This document shows, piece after piece, positions 25,459 to 37,724 of a stretch of DNA of 64,000 nt. Origin of the DNA: Adiantum capillus-veneris (Eukaryota > Streptophyta > Polypodiopsida > Polypodiales > Pteridaceae); the NCBI GenBank assembly GCA_014529385.2, contig CM043959.1:55651253-55715252 (forward strand), written 5' to 3'. Below the pieces are notes generated by a model, which saw only the letters and a program-made list of their open reading frames with translations, did no database searches and was not told the DNA's origin. Made by a program: the position numbers and the translations under genes. How positions within the stretch are numbered: the first letter of the stretch is position 1; each line of letters starts with the position of its first letter.

Positions 25459-26462
25459 GAAAGCTTCAACCCCTAGATATTCCACAGAAAAAGTAGGAAT
25501 GTCTCAGTATGGACTTTGTTACAAGTCTTCCAAAGAAAACTGGAAACTATGATTCTATTTTTGTCATAATAGATAAGCTCACTAAGGTGGCTCATCTAAT
25601 TCCAGTCAAGCAGACAGTCGCCGCCACTGACATAGCCCAAGTATTTGTCAAAGAGGTAGTAAGATTACATGGAATCCCTGCAAGAATCATCAGTGATCGG
25701 GATGCCAAATTTACTTCTATGTTTTAGCAAGCCATGTTTTGATCTCTGGGTATCCAATTGAATCTCAGCTCAGCATATCATCCGGAGACTGATGGTCAAA
25801 CTGAGTGACTGAATCAAGTCATTGAAGATATGCTTTGAGCATACTGCAACCAGCAGCCCCAACAATGGATCAAGTTTCTTCCCCTAATTGAGTTTGCTTA
25901 TAACTCTTCTCATTATCGCAGCCTCAAAATGTCACCCTTTAAAGCCTTGTATGGTCAGGAATGTTTAGTCCCTCTTCAATTAGCCGACCCAGCTCTTCAT
26001 GTGCCTACCACTAAGTCCACGTTGGAAGAGACGGATCATCAACTTCTAGTCATTAGAGACAACCTAAAGAGAGCTAGTGATAGGCAAAAGAGCTCCGCTG
26101 ATCTTCACCGCTCCGCTAGAAGCTTTAGCGAAGGCGAACAAGTTTTCCTTAGAGTCAAATCCAAACGCAGCTCCTTAAAGCATTCAGATATTGTGGACCT
26201 TTTGGAATCCTTAGAAAGATGGGAGAACAAGCCTACAAGCTAGCCTTACCGCCTCACATGCGCATTCATAATGTTTTTGCATTCAGATATTGTGGACCTT
26301 TTGGAATCCTTAGAACGATGGGAGAACAAGTCTACAAGCTAGCCTTACCCCCTCACATGCGCATTCATAATGTTTTTCATGTCAGTCTTCTTAAGAAATA
26401 TGTTGCTGACCCTCTACATGTTTTGAATCATGATGACACCATTCTCGTCAATCAGGAAGAAT
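25459..26462 (+). pseudogene. Element B integrase
   Basis: Integrase core: SMDFVTSLPKKTGNYDSIFV, LTKVAHLIPVKQT, IISDRDAKFTSMF, SAYHPETDGQTE, IEFAYNSSHY and MSPFKALYGQE, with the two Asp and the Glu of the DDE triad visible. The C-terminal part has FSEGEQVFLRVKSKR and PPHMRIHNVFHVSLLKKYV. Several stops (near 25728, 25807, 25836). A 33-codon duplication (26181-26378) and an M1 MITE at 26463 disrupt the end. Confidence 0.85.
26181..26378 (+). repeat. 99-bp in-frame tandem duplication in the B integrase
   Basis: Copies 26181-26279 and 26280-26378 both begin cattcagatattgtggacc and encode GEQ(A/V)YKLALPPHMRIHNVF. They differ at a few bases. Confidence 0.9.
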
Positions 26463-26710
26463 CCCGGGGACGTCACCTAAGAAAAATGTAACCTATCACG
26501 TGAGTTCAACAGAAGGGTATTTAAAGTTCTTGAAACTTACAAAAATGTATATACAGAAGAACATTATTTTTTCAAATTTGAAAAAAACTTACCGATTTTA
26601 AAAGAAAAGGGTACATATATATTCCTAAAAAAGTTCACAAATAAGGGGTTTTACAAACATGTCTTGAACGCATGTGATATGGTAGTTTTACACATAGTGA
26701 ACCCCCCCAG
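26463..26710. mobile_element. MITE family M1, copy d
   Basis: 248 bp between exact 8-bp repeats GGAAGAAT (26455-26462, 26711-26718). It starts CCCGGGGACGTCACC and ends tagtgaacccccccag. It splits B's coding sequence between NQEE and EEFQMEP. Confidence 0.85.
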
Positions 26711-26712
26711 GG

Positions 26713-26878
26713 AAGAATTTCAAATGGAACCAGAACAAGTTCTAGAAACTAAAGAGAAGCAACTGAGGACAGGACAATTTGAGAATTACTAATCAAGTGG
26801 AAGGGCTATCCGGTTGAAGATGCTTCCTGGGAAGATTGGGACCAGCTAATTATCCAATTTCCAAGTTTTGGAGGATGA
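26713..26878 (+). pseudogene. Element B chromodomain
   Basis: The frame MEPEQVLETKEKQLRTGQ and then, after a 1-base frameshift, LIKWKGYPVEDASWEDWDQL is a typical chromodomain, followed by a stop. It places B among the chromoviruses. Confidence 0.85.
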
Positions 26879-27698
26879 GCCCATGTAATTCATCTTTTGA
26901 AATCAAATGAATATCTCCCTTTTGTCCAAACCCTTGATCATATTTTTGGTTGGTTCTTCAGAACAACTTATAATTATTCTTCAAGACATCGATGGCACTT
27001 TTGATGTAATTTTTATGCGATGTAATCAATCGTCATATTTATGGAATTCAAGCATCTGTAGTTAGTCAATTATTTTGAGATTCAAATCGTTTATGGTGTT
27101 TTACAAAGCTAATTGTTATGATACGTGAAATATCTTATTACCAAGTGAAAGGTGAGGCAGTAAGCTATAGACGTAAGAGAAATAAGGATGGAGGAAATTA
27201 ATTGGGTACACAAAGGAGGAGATATTGCAAGATTAATTGAAAGATCAATATGAAATCCTTAGCTGTCAAGAATAGGGTATCACCTGGATGATATCAATAG
27301 AGAAATGAGTCAACGCTCAAAACCGAAAAAGTTAAAGTCTAGGTAAGAATGGTAAGATTTTTACAAAGCGTATTGAGGCTAGATAGAGAGCGAAGTGAAG
27401 AAATGATCTTCATACCTCACAAGAGAAACACAATCCGGTCACACCAAAGGAAAAATACCTAGTTGAGTAAGATCACATTCAGACATTAAAGTAACCCCAA
27501 GTCATTAAGACTTCTTTATGATTAAAACTTTTGAGTCAGTGCTAAAAATGGAAGAGAAGTGTATTATTAAGGTCCTTTAATCTAAATACCCTAGAGTTAT
27601 TGACCATCTTCAATCATAAGATGACCAAAGATTGAGTGTGTCTACTCTCTAAAGCATGTCCCGAGCTGAGGACAACTCTTTCTTTTTGTTGGGGAGTT
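26879..27698 (+). other. Element B 3' untranslated region and polypurine tract
   Basis: Non-coding. It ends tttttgttggggagtt before the 3' LTR. Confidence 0.6.
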
Positions 27699-30685
27699 TG
27701 TAAGGTCCCTCCCTAAACCCTAGAGCCATTCAGAACATTTTTGGCCTAGAAAATAATTTAGAAAAAGCAAGACCGACAAAGAAGTCATGCGAACAACGAG
27801 ACTTTACTACAGAATGAGAAAACAAGGATATTCCGGATAAGAAATTCATCCCTATATTTTTCCAAAGTGATGTTTATACTTCTTCATCAAAAGCCGCGTG
27901 GGAACTGATCTAAATCGAGAACTGGTAAAAAAAGGGAATAACTTGACTGGAAGATAAAGTTAAAAAATAGGAATTGAGAAGAAATTGGGGTCCAATAAGA
28001 ATTGAGAAGAGAATTGGGGTCCAATATGAATTGAGAAGAGAATTCTACCCACCATTTCCTATAAAAGCACCCCCTCTCCTTTGTAATTTTACACACATTG
28101 CTAAGCTACTTGCATAATTGCCATGCTCAAGGTTATTCTTAAGTAAATCAAGGTTCCCATTAAACCTTGCTCTTGCTCTCTCACTCTCTTGAAGGCCAAA
28201 CCCTTGAGGGTTTTGGGAAGAAGCTCCTCTCTCCTTTCTCTTCATCCTAAATCCCTTTCTTTCTTCCTTGAGCCTCACATCTCTTCAAGAAGGACTTCAA
28301 CCCTACTTACCTTGTTTAGAGAAGGTAATCTTTACTTCTAGTAGGATTAATTAACCTAAACCATGTGTTTTAATACTAGGAAGGTTTATGTGCATCATAT
28401 TAGGACTAAGCTTTGATGGTAACCTTGTAATTAGGGTTAAGTATTAATGGTAGTTATGCATCATTAAATTAGGCTTCAAATGTAGATTTGCAATCTTAAA
28501 CTAAGCTTTAATGGTAACTTTGCACTTAGGTGTAAGCTTTAGTAACTACCTTGTATTTTAGGTTTAAGCTTTAAGAGTAACCTCGCAATTAGGGTTAAGT
28601 GCTAGAGTATCTATGCATCATTAAATTAAGCTTCAAAGGTATATTTGCATCCTTAAGCTAAGCTTTGATGGTAACTTTGCACTTAGGAAAAGCTTTGAAA
28701 GACAAGCTTGCAATTTAGGGTCTAGCTTCCATGGTTACCTTGTGTTAAGGTTAAGCTTCCATGGGAACCTTGTCTCATTAAAGAGAGAAAGGTTTAGTCT
28801 CATTATGGTAATCAAGGTTAGGGTTTGCATGTCTCTTTACGGTAGGAAGAATGTATGGTAATAATCCTCTCTTTCAGGCTTTAATGGAAAGCTCGAAGAC
28901 TCATAAATTATAGGACGACCTTCTAATTTCCTAAATGAAAATCTAAGCACCATAAGAAAAGAGTAGTTGTTTAAGCTCGATAGAAGTAGTTCAATTTTGG
29001 GTATTGAAGAGTATTTCTAAAGTTGTCAATTTCAAGTTTGTTTGCAAATACGAGATAGGGGAGATAGGGGATAACTTCGCGGAATCGATCTCCGTGTTGT
29101 TTGAACCGAAAACTCTACAAGCTTCCATGGAGATGCCCCATGGATGACAAAGGATTGCAAAAACTTGAGAATCGTACAAAACGGGGATTGAACTTAAAAA
29201 TTTGGCATTTCCAAAGAGACATTAACCATCAAATTCCTATGGAAAAAACTCGCTTGTATTTTCTAAATAAACCTTGCTGTTAGATAATTAATGAAAGTAG
29301 GAATTAAGGTTGATAAATGAATGAACTTGGAAATCACCAACTAGGAGTTAAACAATAATCTTGAGAGGTGATAGGGATAGCCCATTGCAAACATAGATTT
29401 AACTAGGAGTTTTGAAGATTGTCTGGAAATGACCGGAAACCAAGTTGGATCTTCTTGGGGTCAATTTGATTGAAAGGCCCCGGCCCATTGAGAGGATTAC
29501 TTGATGGAGATTGGCCCTTTTTGGCTAGGGCATTGTAACCTGCAAGTTTGTTATACCTAGGTCATTCATGCCTGAGGGATAAGGGATGAATAGGTTTGTT
29601 TTATTTTTGCCCAGTCGGGTGAAGTAACCGCAGTTTCTTATTGGAAAACGGCCATAATTCGGGTATGGCCTGACGCCAATAGTTGGATGAGAAGGTCATA
29701 CTCAGGGAGGATGATGTGAATTTATTAAGAAATTTTTTCGATTTGGTTGCGTAAAAAGGATGTGGAAAGGCTAGGAATAATATGGTCTATCTTGTGCATC
29801 TGTCACCATATGGTGCTATACCCCTCGAATTAAAATTCTTAAGAAGGAATGATCAAATTAGAAGAGCCTTTCCCAAACACTTAATTCTGGTAAATATTGT
29901 GAAGATGTCGCGATTCTAATGGCTGTAACCAATTATCTCGGCCCTGAGTAAGGCGAGATGAATTGGTTGAAACTACATGTGTTGCATGATTAGTTAGGGA
30001 ACTAGTTACAAGCTAATTACAGCAGATAAAGGAAAAGAAATGAATTAAAAGTTTCTAAGTAAAGATATGGTGGGAACAACCGGATGAATTTCCCTGAACG
30101 AGGGTATGCAACAGATTGCATGCTGCCTGTTGTCTGACGATGTCTGATAGACTGTCTCAGGAAGGGATTTTCATGAAATGGTTCGTTGGGTGGTCAGATC
30201 CGGAGGGTCAAATAGCCGGATGTTGATTTAAATTTTTTATGTTAAAACGCTAGGACTACGTGGGATAAAAATGGGTAATTGGGGACGAGCGAGACCAGGT
30301 AGGATTGCAAGATCCCTCTTCTTAGGGGAAAGTGATAACTGTCGTGCCTGCTTGTCAGGAAAGAGGGGTTATCACCATGAACCAAGGGAGAACAAGAAAG
30401 CAAGAGCAGATCCTCAAGTTAAAGATCAAGAGAATCAATACTAAGGACCACGATTTTGGGTGCGGGAAGCTGTCAAGGACAGATTGATTATAAGAAGTGG
30501 ATAGAATCGTTGAATGAAGGGATGTACCCCCGTGGGTTGGCATTTGAGATAGACCGGAGTACAGCCTGAGTGTCGGTCCCAAGTGGGAGAGATAGCTGCA
30601 GATAGATCTACGTCATTCCCTGGAACAGGGTCTAGAGGACGACTCAGGGAGGTGAGTAGGGTCGAGTCTAGGTATGGCCCTCACA
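27699..30685 (+). repeat. Element B 3' LTR
   Basis: 2987 bp, starts TGTAAGGTCCCTCCC and ends CCCTCACA. It is homologous to 19158-22176. Confidence 0.85.
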
Positions 30686-31482
30686 TAAGTATTGAATCTC
30701 TTGGAGGAAAAATTCACTCTTCTTTTGGTTAATGAAAAGTTTATTCTCCCTCATAGCTTGAAAAACTACTGGCGGTGTTGCTTATGCTCCTCCAAAGATT
30801 TGGAGTAGATTATAATTTCGTCGAGACTCGGGGGGTGCACCTTTAAGGAATTGGGTATTAAGAAAACCCCTTTAATTCCATGCTTAAGGTAATAAAATGA
30901 TCCCTTTTCCTTAAAACACTTATGGGTTCTTTTTTAGAATCAATTTTTAAAAACCCTTCTATTAATATAATCCTGTTAAAACTTTACAATTTTGGCAATT
31001 ACAAAAACCATTCATTTGAACTCACGTGGTAACTTACATGTTCAAGAGGTGAACCCCCTGAGGTTGAAGAACACTCTAGTGAACTTGTGGTAGGGTCTAA
31101 AGATTTTCTCTATGAGGCGGTTGAACGTGGCTAGAGAATTTGTGAAACCAAAAGTCGTGACAAGATATTCATAAAGACCAAACGTTGTACGGAATGCGAT
31201 CTTTATGATAGCTTCATTGACTATCTTTATTTGATGATAGCTACTTTTAAGGTCAATCCTACTGAAGTAGGTCGAACCTTGTAGCTTATCAGTCATATAT
31301 TCTACCTGCGGTACGGGAAATCTTGTTTTGATAGTGATATGGTTTAGTGCTTGATAGTCCACACACATGCGGTATGTGTCATCTTTCTTTTGCACTACAA
31401 GGTTTGGAGAACAAAAGGGAGAGGAGCTAGTCCTCACCATCAGACTTGTTTACCAGCTCGTGCACTTGCCTCATAATCTTCT
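30686..31482 (-). pseudogene. Element A reverse transcriptase
   Basis: On the minus strand from 31482: IMRQVHELVNK, a frame break, SSSPFCSPNLVVQKKDDTYR, MCVDYQALNHITIKTRFPVP, STYFSRIDLKSSYHQIKI, FGLYEYLVTTFGFTNSLATF. M1 copy c interrupts it, and it then continues LDEIIIYSKSLEEHKQH. The usual DD pair has become DE. It ends EIQYL at the element B junction. Confidence 0.85.
30827..31062. mobile_element. MITE family M1, copy c, in element A RT
   Basis: It starts CTCGGGGGGTGCACC and ends gaggtgaaccccctgag. Flanks GTCGAGA and GTTGAAGA are consistent with a decayed 8-bp TSD. Removing it rejoins the RT motif VFF-DEIIIYS. Confidence 0.75.
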
Positions 31483-31659
31483 TGTCAGGACAAGGGTCCT
31501 ACGGGACAAGGCCCAACCTAGGGGGTCAGGGACCTAGGCCAAGGGCCTGGACTGGACCAATGTGGACTGGGGATCCGCTTAGGGCAAGATCTAGGAGCTA
31601 GGCCTATATAAAGGGCGGTAGGGAGGAGGATCCTATATCTGAGTTCCCTAGGTCTTACA
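31483..31659 (+). repeat. Element C 5' LTR
   Basis: 177 bp, TGTCAGGACAAGG...GGTCTTACA, with a TATA box (ctatataaag, 31604-31613). Confidence 0.95.
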
Positions 31660-31660
31660 T

Positions 31661-31672
31661 TGGTATCAGAGC
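31661..31672 (+). other. Primer binding site of element C
   Basis: TGGTATCAGAGC, initiator tRNA-Met type, one base after the LTR. Confidence 0.9.
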
Positions 31673-32338
31673 ACAGGGGAGAAGGGGAGAGGGACAACTA
31701 TGGAAGAGGGGAAAGGGAGGGATGCATGAGGCTTGCATGAAGCTTGCATGTTCTCGTTCTCTCTCCCTCTACTTCTCATGGAAGCTCGCTCTCTTGTTCT
31801 CGGTCAATTCATGGAACACCCCCCCTGCAGAGCCGAGGACAGTGGAGTGGCACCGCGGGTACCATCCCTTGAGATGAGGAAAGCCAGAAGTCGGACATGT
31901 TCCAAACAACGCTGGCTTGCTGTCTACGGGGTCGCAGGGCTCTGAGGAGCAGTTCTAGACTCATGCCCAACGCAAGGTGAGCATCACCTTGCTCGCTTGC
32001 TCGCGTTTTCTGTCTTAGCGCAAAGGCGGCCCGCCATGGCTCGTTGCAAAGGGTTTCTTTCATACCCGAGCGCCCAACCTTGGGTTTTTTTCACTTAAAC
32101 CCTAAGTAAGGGTGCATGCCCACCCCGGGCACACACCCCTGAAAATCTCAACATATTGCTTCTCCAAGCTCGGGGGTACGAAACCGTTGAGCTTCCAAAT
32201 TACAAAGCAGGTACAAGCACTAGAGTCTGTAGAGTCTGCAAACTCTGCAGGTACAAGCAAGTACAAGCAGCAGAGTCTGCAGATTCTTTCAAATTGGTTT
32301 CGAGCAAAGCTGCTAGGCAACGATGATGTCGATGCTTG
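31673..32338 (+). other. Element C leader, non-coding
   Basis: No domain. The repeated phrase gtacaagcaa/g and 'agagtctg' occur around 32210-32280. Element F starts at 32339. Confidence 0.6.
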
Positions 32339-32980
32339 TGTTGTGGCGGTTACGCCGCTAGCGGTGGCTATGATAGCAAGAACTCAACTGACAAACAAGA
32401 ATGTCAGACGAGGATGGAGCTTGACCCGTAGGCGCCTACTCGACCTTCTAATGACAATCACCTACTCGACCTTCTGATGACAATCACTATCAAGGAAATC
32501 AAATCTAAGTTCTCAAATACGCAAGTGACTGAAATCCGTACTACGAACGAATGCTAACCGAAACATGATCTAGAGTCATTGAATCAACCTCAAACTCAAA
32601 GGGGGGTCTCTACACTAGGTAAGGACAATACCCTATGAATCTACAATACAATCTCAACCTGTAACCACTCCGTGTGGTAAACGCGTATGAAGACAAGCCG
32701 AAAAATACAGGTGACCAAATCTCAACTCCGATAGTACTAATGTGTAGCTCTACTCACTCCAGTTCTATAGATATATGGCACGCTCAATTCTGACACACAG
32801 GTAGGGAGAAAACTCACATAGAAGCTCGTGGGAGCTCACCTCGTGTAGAAGCTGAATGTGCGCAGCTTGGTATCAGTGCGTAGCTCTTGCCGTTGCTAAC
32901 ACAATGGCGGTGTCGCTTCTCAATGGGGCTGAGGGAGACTTGAAATTACAAAGGGGGGGGGGGCTCTTTATATAGGAAAG
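32339..32980 (-). repeat. Element F 3' LTR (at least this part)
   Basis: It matches 53016-53367 joined to 58245-58490 (about 590 bp aligned). The similarity begins with TGTTGTGGCGGTTACGCCG and stays clear to about 32928. A minus-strand TATA box (ctatataaagag, 32975-32964) shows that the LTR extends further right, but its outer end could not be fixed. It holds the uninterrupted form of the site where element E sits in the other LTR. Confidence 0.75.
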
Positions 32981-33600
32981 AGAGTGATTAGGAGTGAGGT
33001 TAAGATCCAAGTGTAATTTGTACAAATGAAGCTTGATTAGGGACATTCAACCAATGAAGAAGCTCCTTCCAAGTGATTTGTTGACCAATTTGCAACTAAT
33101 TGGCTCCATCATCACTTGTGTTGTCTTCACTCCTTCCTCCATAGCTTGAGTCCAAGAGCTTCCTTATTTTAAAATGTAAAGAATCTACATAAAATCAATA
33201 CATATCTAGTAATAATAGAAAGGGGTTGAATGAGAACTTATAAATTACAACAAGATTAAGCATGATTTGAGAGGTGATTAGAAGAGGAATTTGTGATGGT
33301 TTTTTGAGCTTGAGAGAGAGGAGGAAGGAGGGGAGGGTGAGAAGACTAATGGCTGATTTTTAGAGAAGGTCTCAATGTGGAAAAGGAAGGGTGTGTGTGT
33401 AAAGGTAGAGGGGGTGGTCTCCACCACAGTTGAAAAAACTGGCGTCCGCCATTTTGGCCATATCTCCTAGACCGTAGATGCAAAAATTATTTAAAAAATA
33501 TGGTCAGAATATCCAGCTCATCAGCTACAACTTTGATGAAGACAACTTTTCTTGGATCGGAGTGGAAGTATTTTTTAAAAATCCAGCAAAATCATGTGTC
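32981..33600. other. Remainder of element F between its LTR core and element D
   Basis: Non-coding. It probably holds LTR U3 and 3' UTR of F. No polypurine tract was identified. Confidence 0.4.
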
Positions 33601-33605
33601 TGTTT

Positions 33606-33951
33606 CCTTCCTTTACCAAGTCTTCCACTTGGGTCCCATCTGTTTGAATCATCATATGGCTCCAAAGCCATGATGATATGAGACACTCATGACCCTTGAA
33701 TCATGGGTGCATGGCTCCACAACCACATCATATCTTTTCTTTTCACATTTACATATTTTCCCTTCCCTTTACCAACTAGGTTCTCCCTCTACCTTTCACC
33801 TCCGGTGAACTAGTCAAGAAAAAATTCCCATCAAATCATTTTTTGAATTTTTCCAAGAGGTTGTTCTCACTCTTTCTTTTATTGTAAACCTCTAGAATCA
33901 AGGAAAACCAACAAAATATAGTAAACAAAAATTTGTGATAGGCTCGGATCA
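33606..33951 (-). repeat. Element D 3' LTR
   Basis: On the minus strand it starts TGATCCGAGCCTATCAC. It may extend to 33601 (ends ...GGAAACA). Confidence 0.85.
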
Positions 33952-34193
33952 TAGCCCCCCCAAACCTGGCTAGGGGTATTTATGCCTCTAGCCTACTTTC
34001 TTTGATCTTGGGCTGACCTTATCCTGATGTGATAAGGCTTTAGACGCCATCCATTTGTCCTGGTCTTGTGCACTTTACCATCAATGTTTTGAAGTCTGTA
34101 AGAGCCATTTTTGAACGTGTTGGTGACCAAGAACGGGCCTTCCCATCGAAAAAGAAACTTTCCATCCTAACGAGTGTCGAAGCGATTGTCATA

Positions 34194-37100
34194 TCAAAGC
34201 ACCAGAGATCCCTTTTTGATGTCTTTGGATGCTAGCTTTTTGTTGAAATTTTCTTTGCGCTTCTTTGCTTCTTGAGAATAGTGGTTGATGGCTTCTTCAC
34301 GATCCAATTGCAGCCTCTCTAGATCCATGATCCTTTGATGTACTTTCTGCTTTTGAAAGCCTACCTGGCTACCCAATATTCGAAGACTTGTTAACTTCAC
34401 TTCAATGGGCAAAAGCGCCTCCTTTCCATAAACCAAATGAAAGGGTGTGTACCCTAATGTGGTTTTGAAGGAGGTTCTATAGGCCCATAGAGCTCCATTC
34501 AGGTGTTTGTCCCAATCTTGGCGCCTGGCATGTACCTGTTTGGTGAGAATTTTGCAAATGATTCCATTTACCTTTTCCACCAAGCCATTGCACTGAGGGT
34601 AGTAAGGAGTAGAGTGTTGATGCTGAATATTTAGCTTCTGCATGAGTTCTCCTACCAAGTCTGCTCTAAACCCTAGTCCTCTATCAGATAGTATTTCAAG
34701 AGGGGTGCCAAACCGGCAACAGATGTGGTCAAAGATGAATTGACTCACATCCTTAGCAGTAATTCTATTGGTCGGCATAGACTTAGCCCATCTAGTCATG
34801 TAGTCTACTCCCATGATGATGTACTCTTTACCTGACTGAGTGCGTGGTAGAGGCCCTATGGCATCAATTCCCCACTTCTCAAAGGGCCCATATACCTTTA
34901 TTGGGTTCTGAGGTTCAGCTATGAGCCGTCGTGGTCCTGCTTTCTGACATTCATCACATGTTTGACACCAGTATTTGACATCACGATGAAGACTTGGCCA
35001 AGTAAACCCAGCTTGTAGAACCTTTCTACTAGTGATGTCGTGTGCAAAGTGTCCTCCGCACATATCATCGTGACAAGATTTTAAAATCTCTTCAATTTCA
35101 CTCTTCAAAGGCACTCTCCTAAGCACACCATCCTTACCAAGACAATACAAGTTATCATTTACTATGCGATACCTGGTAGCCTTCCTACCTAACCATCGCC
35201 TTTCCCCTGCATTCAAGTGTTTAGGAGCTTCTCCTTGCTCCAGAATGTGCATAATATCTTCTAAGTCCTCCTTGCCTTGCTGAAGTGGAAGTTTGATGGC
35301 CATTGCTCCCACTATTGACTCATTTAACTTCGATGATGCTAGGTGGTCTGCATCCTTGTTCTGGTCTCTTGGCACATGGTGTACTTGTGCCTCCCTAAAT
35401 CTCCTCATAAGAGCTTTGGCTTCTCTCATTTTAGTAGAGAGACTGGCATTTTTGCAAGCCCATGTACCTTGCATTTGCCTTACCAAAAGCATGGAGTCAC
35501 CAAAAGCATTTAATCTATTAATTGAATTATCGAGGCACCAACAAAGCCCATGAATTAGAGCTTGATATTCTGCTTCATTGTTGGAGTGGACATCTTCTAG
35601 AGTGATCCCTTCACCATGGATCCTCTCTCCCAATGGAGATAAGACCACGATGCCTGCAGCTGCCTTATCCTTGGTTCTCTTGTATGCTCCATCAAAGTAG
35701 AGGCTATAAGCATTGACCAAAGCCTCTAAAGCTGGAGGTGGTGGAAGTTCCTTTCTCTTCAAATGGAAAACTTTTTCATAGCACTTGTTTGTTAAAATGT
35801 CGGCTAAGCATGCTCGAGTTGTTCTTTCAACCTGTATTGTATAATCAAACTCTTGAAGTCGCACCACCCACTTTGCTATTTTGTCAGAGATTTCCAGATG
35901 TTGTAGTGCATAGGGAAACATATCCTCCACAGTGATAATTACAAACCTTTTCAGCAGCAAGTATGGCCGAAATTTGGTTACCGCAAACATGAGAGCTAAC
36001 ACTAGCTGTTCCATCAGGGTGTAGGCCTTCTCTGTGTTTTCCATGAGGCGGCTAGCAAAATACATAGGCCTCATAAAGGATGTTTTTGGATCTTTTTGTA
36101 GGAGGGCAGCACCAATGGCCTCTTCTCCCACACTAGGGTTTACAAAGAATGTTTCTTCTCAACAAGGTTGGAGGATTACAGGGAGTGACCCTAACATTTT
36201 TTTTATCTCTCTAAAATGCCCATCACTTTCTTCACTCCAAACAAGCATCTCTTGACGAGTCAGCTGTTGTAGAGGAAATATCACTTGGGAGAGTAAGTGT
36301 ATGAATCTACTCAAATATCTTAGCTTTTGCAAGAAAGAGATTAATTGTTTGATGGAAGTTGGGGGAGGTAGATTTAGCAATGTTTCTATCTTTTCAGGAT
36401 CTACCTCGATTCCATCAATGGACACTACATGCCCCAATAGTGTAACCTTGCTTTCCCCAATGTGACATTTGTCCTTGTTTAGTTGTCCACCCAGCTTAGC
36501 TAAACGAGTAAATCCTTCATCAATCTTGCCGAGATGCATACTTTTGGAGCTGTAAATACAAAAGTCATCTATGAAAACCCTTATAGACTTACCAAAGTAA
36601 GGTTGGAAGACCATGTTCATGAATCGTTGAAAGGTGGCTGGAGCGTTGGTGAGACCAAAAGGCATGACTCGAAATGCAAAACAGCCCCATGGTGTGATGA
36701 AAGTAGTCTTTTTCTGGTCCTCCTCTGCAATGCGTATTTGAAAGTAGCCGGAGTAGCCATCACACACTGTGTATCGCTCATGGCCTGCTACTTCATTTAG
36801 AATCTCATCTTGAAATGGGAGAGGGAAGTGGTCCCTCTTTGTTGTAGCATTTAGTGGCTTGTAATCCACGCACACTCGCCATTTACCATTCTTCTTTGGC
36901 CTCACCACTACTAGGGAGACCCATTCTGAATCTTCTCCTGGGTATATGAATCCTACTTCTAAGAGTCTCTTCACCTCGGACAACAGTGCATTTTGTTGCA
37001 CAACTCCTAATCTTCTTAGTTTTTGTACTACTGGTTTGCTCCCTTCTTTTAGATGGATATGACGCTTCACTGCAGTGACACCTGTAATGTGAGTGTAATC

Positions 37101-37697
37101 AGAAATAAACAATGATGCATGTTTCTTGAGAACATTTACATAACCCTCCTTTTCTTCTTCCTTTATATCCTTGGATAACATCTTCTCTAGGCTGGCATCC
37201 CACACATTCTCCATTTGGATCCTTGGGTTGTCTTCTGATGAGGTAGTTTCCTTTATGGTGATGCCCATGACTTCGAGAGTGCTATCACTCTCTTCACTTG
37301 AACTCTCTTTCTCGTCCATGGATGAGGAGCATCCACTTGAGCTCCACTCATCAGCTGACGTCTCTAGTTCAAGGTTCTCTTGTCGCCCATTCTTCAAGTT
37401 ATAAACCACCTTCCGTCTATGGCCACCCACGCGAGGCCTCAACTCCAAGTCTCCTGTTGCCCAATCTTGCCTAGCTCCTATACCCATGAGCCAAGGTCAT
37501 CCTAAAATAAGGGGGTATCCTTCTCCCTTTACTGGCATCACATAAGCATCAACCTCTGTAGTGATTCCAAAAACAGAAACTCTCAAAGCTTTCACTACAC
37601 CCACACAAGTGACAGAGACAATATTGTCCATTTTTGCCCTAAAGTTTGATGATTCCACTACCTCTAAACCCAATTGATGCATTAGATTTTCTGTCAT
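34194..37697 (-). pseudogene. Element D protease, RT, RNase H, second RNase H, integrase
   Basis: The protease starts at IDSGAEVCVMTENLMHQLG and reaches GEGYPLILG, then a TGA. The next frame (37487-36159) holds the RT: WRVCVDYKPLNATTKRDHFP, DGYSGYFQIRIAEED, FRVMPFGLTNAPATFQRFMN, FIDDFCIYS. After one TGA the last frame (36131-34194) gives RNase H (YALQHLEISDKIAKWVVRLQ, ADILTNK) and an extra RNase H (SLYFDGAYK, NNEAEYQALIHGL, FGDSMLLVRQM, NKDADHLAS) with its D-E-D-D residues. The integrase follows with a zinc finger (HFAHDITSRK, CQTCDEC) and core (GIDAIGPLPR, LSDRGLGFRADLV, NGLVEKVNG). The frame is nearly intact, with only single nonsense changes. No chromodomain is seen. Confidence 0.9.
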
Positions 37698-37724
37698 GAC
37701 ACAAACCTCTGCTCCACTGTCAAT

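Larger units (their letters stand above)
19158..30685 (+). mobile_element. Element B: Ty3/gypsy chromovirus with about 3-kb LTRs
   Basis: It splits element A: minus-strand A coding stops at 30686 (EIQYL) and resumes at 19157 (IKEWPNP). About 17 codons of A and the first roughly 18 bp of B's 5' LTR are missing at the left junction, so no TSD is visible. It contains LTRs, a tRNA-Met-type primer site, gag remnants, RT, integrase, a chromodomain and a polypurine tract. It is non-functional. Confidence 0.85.
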
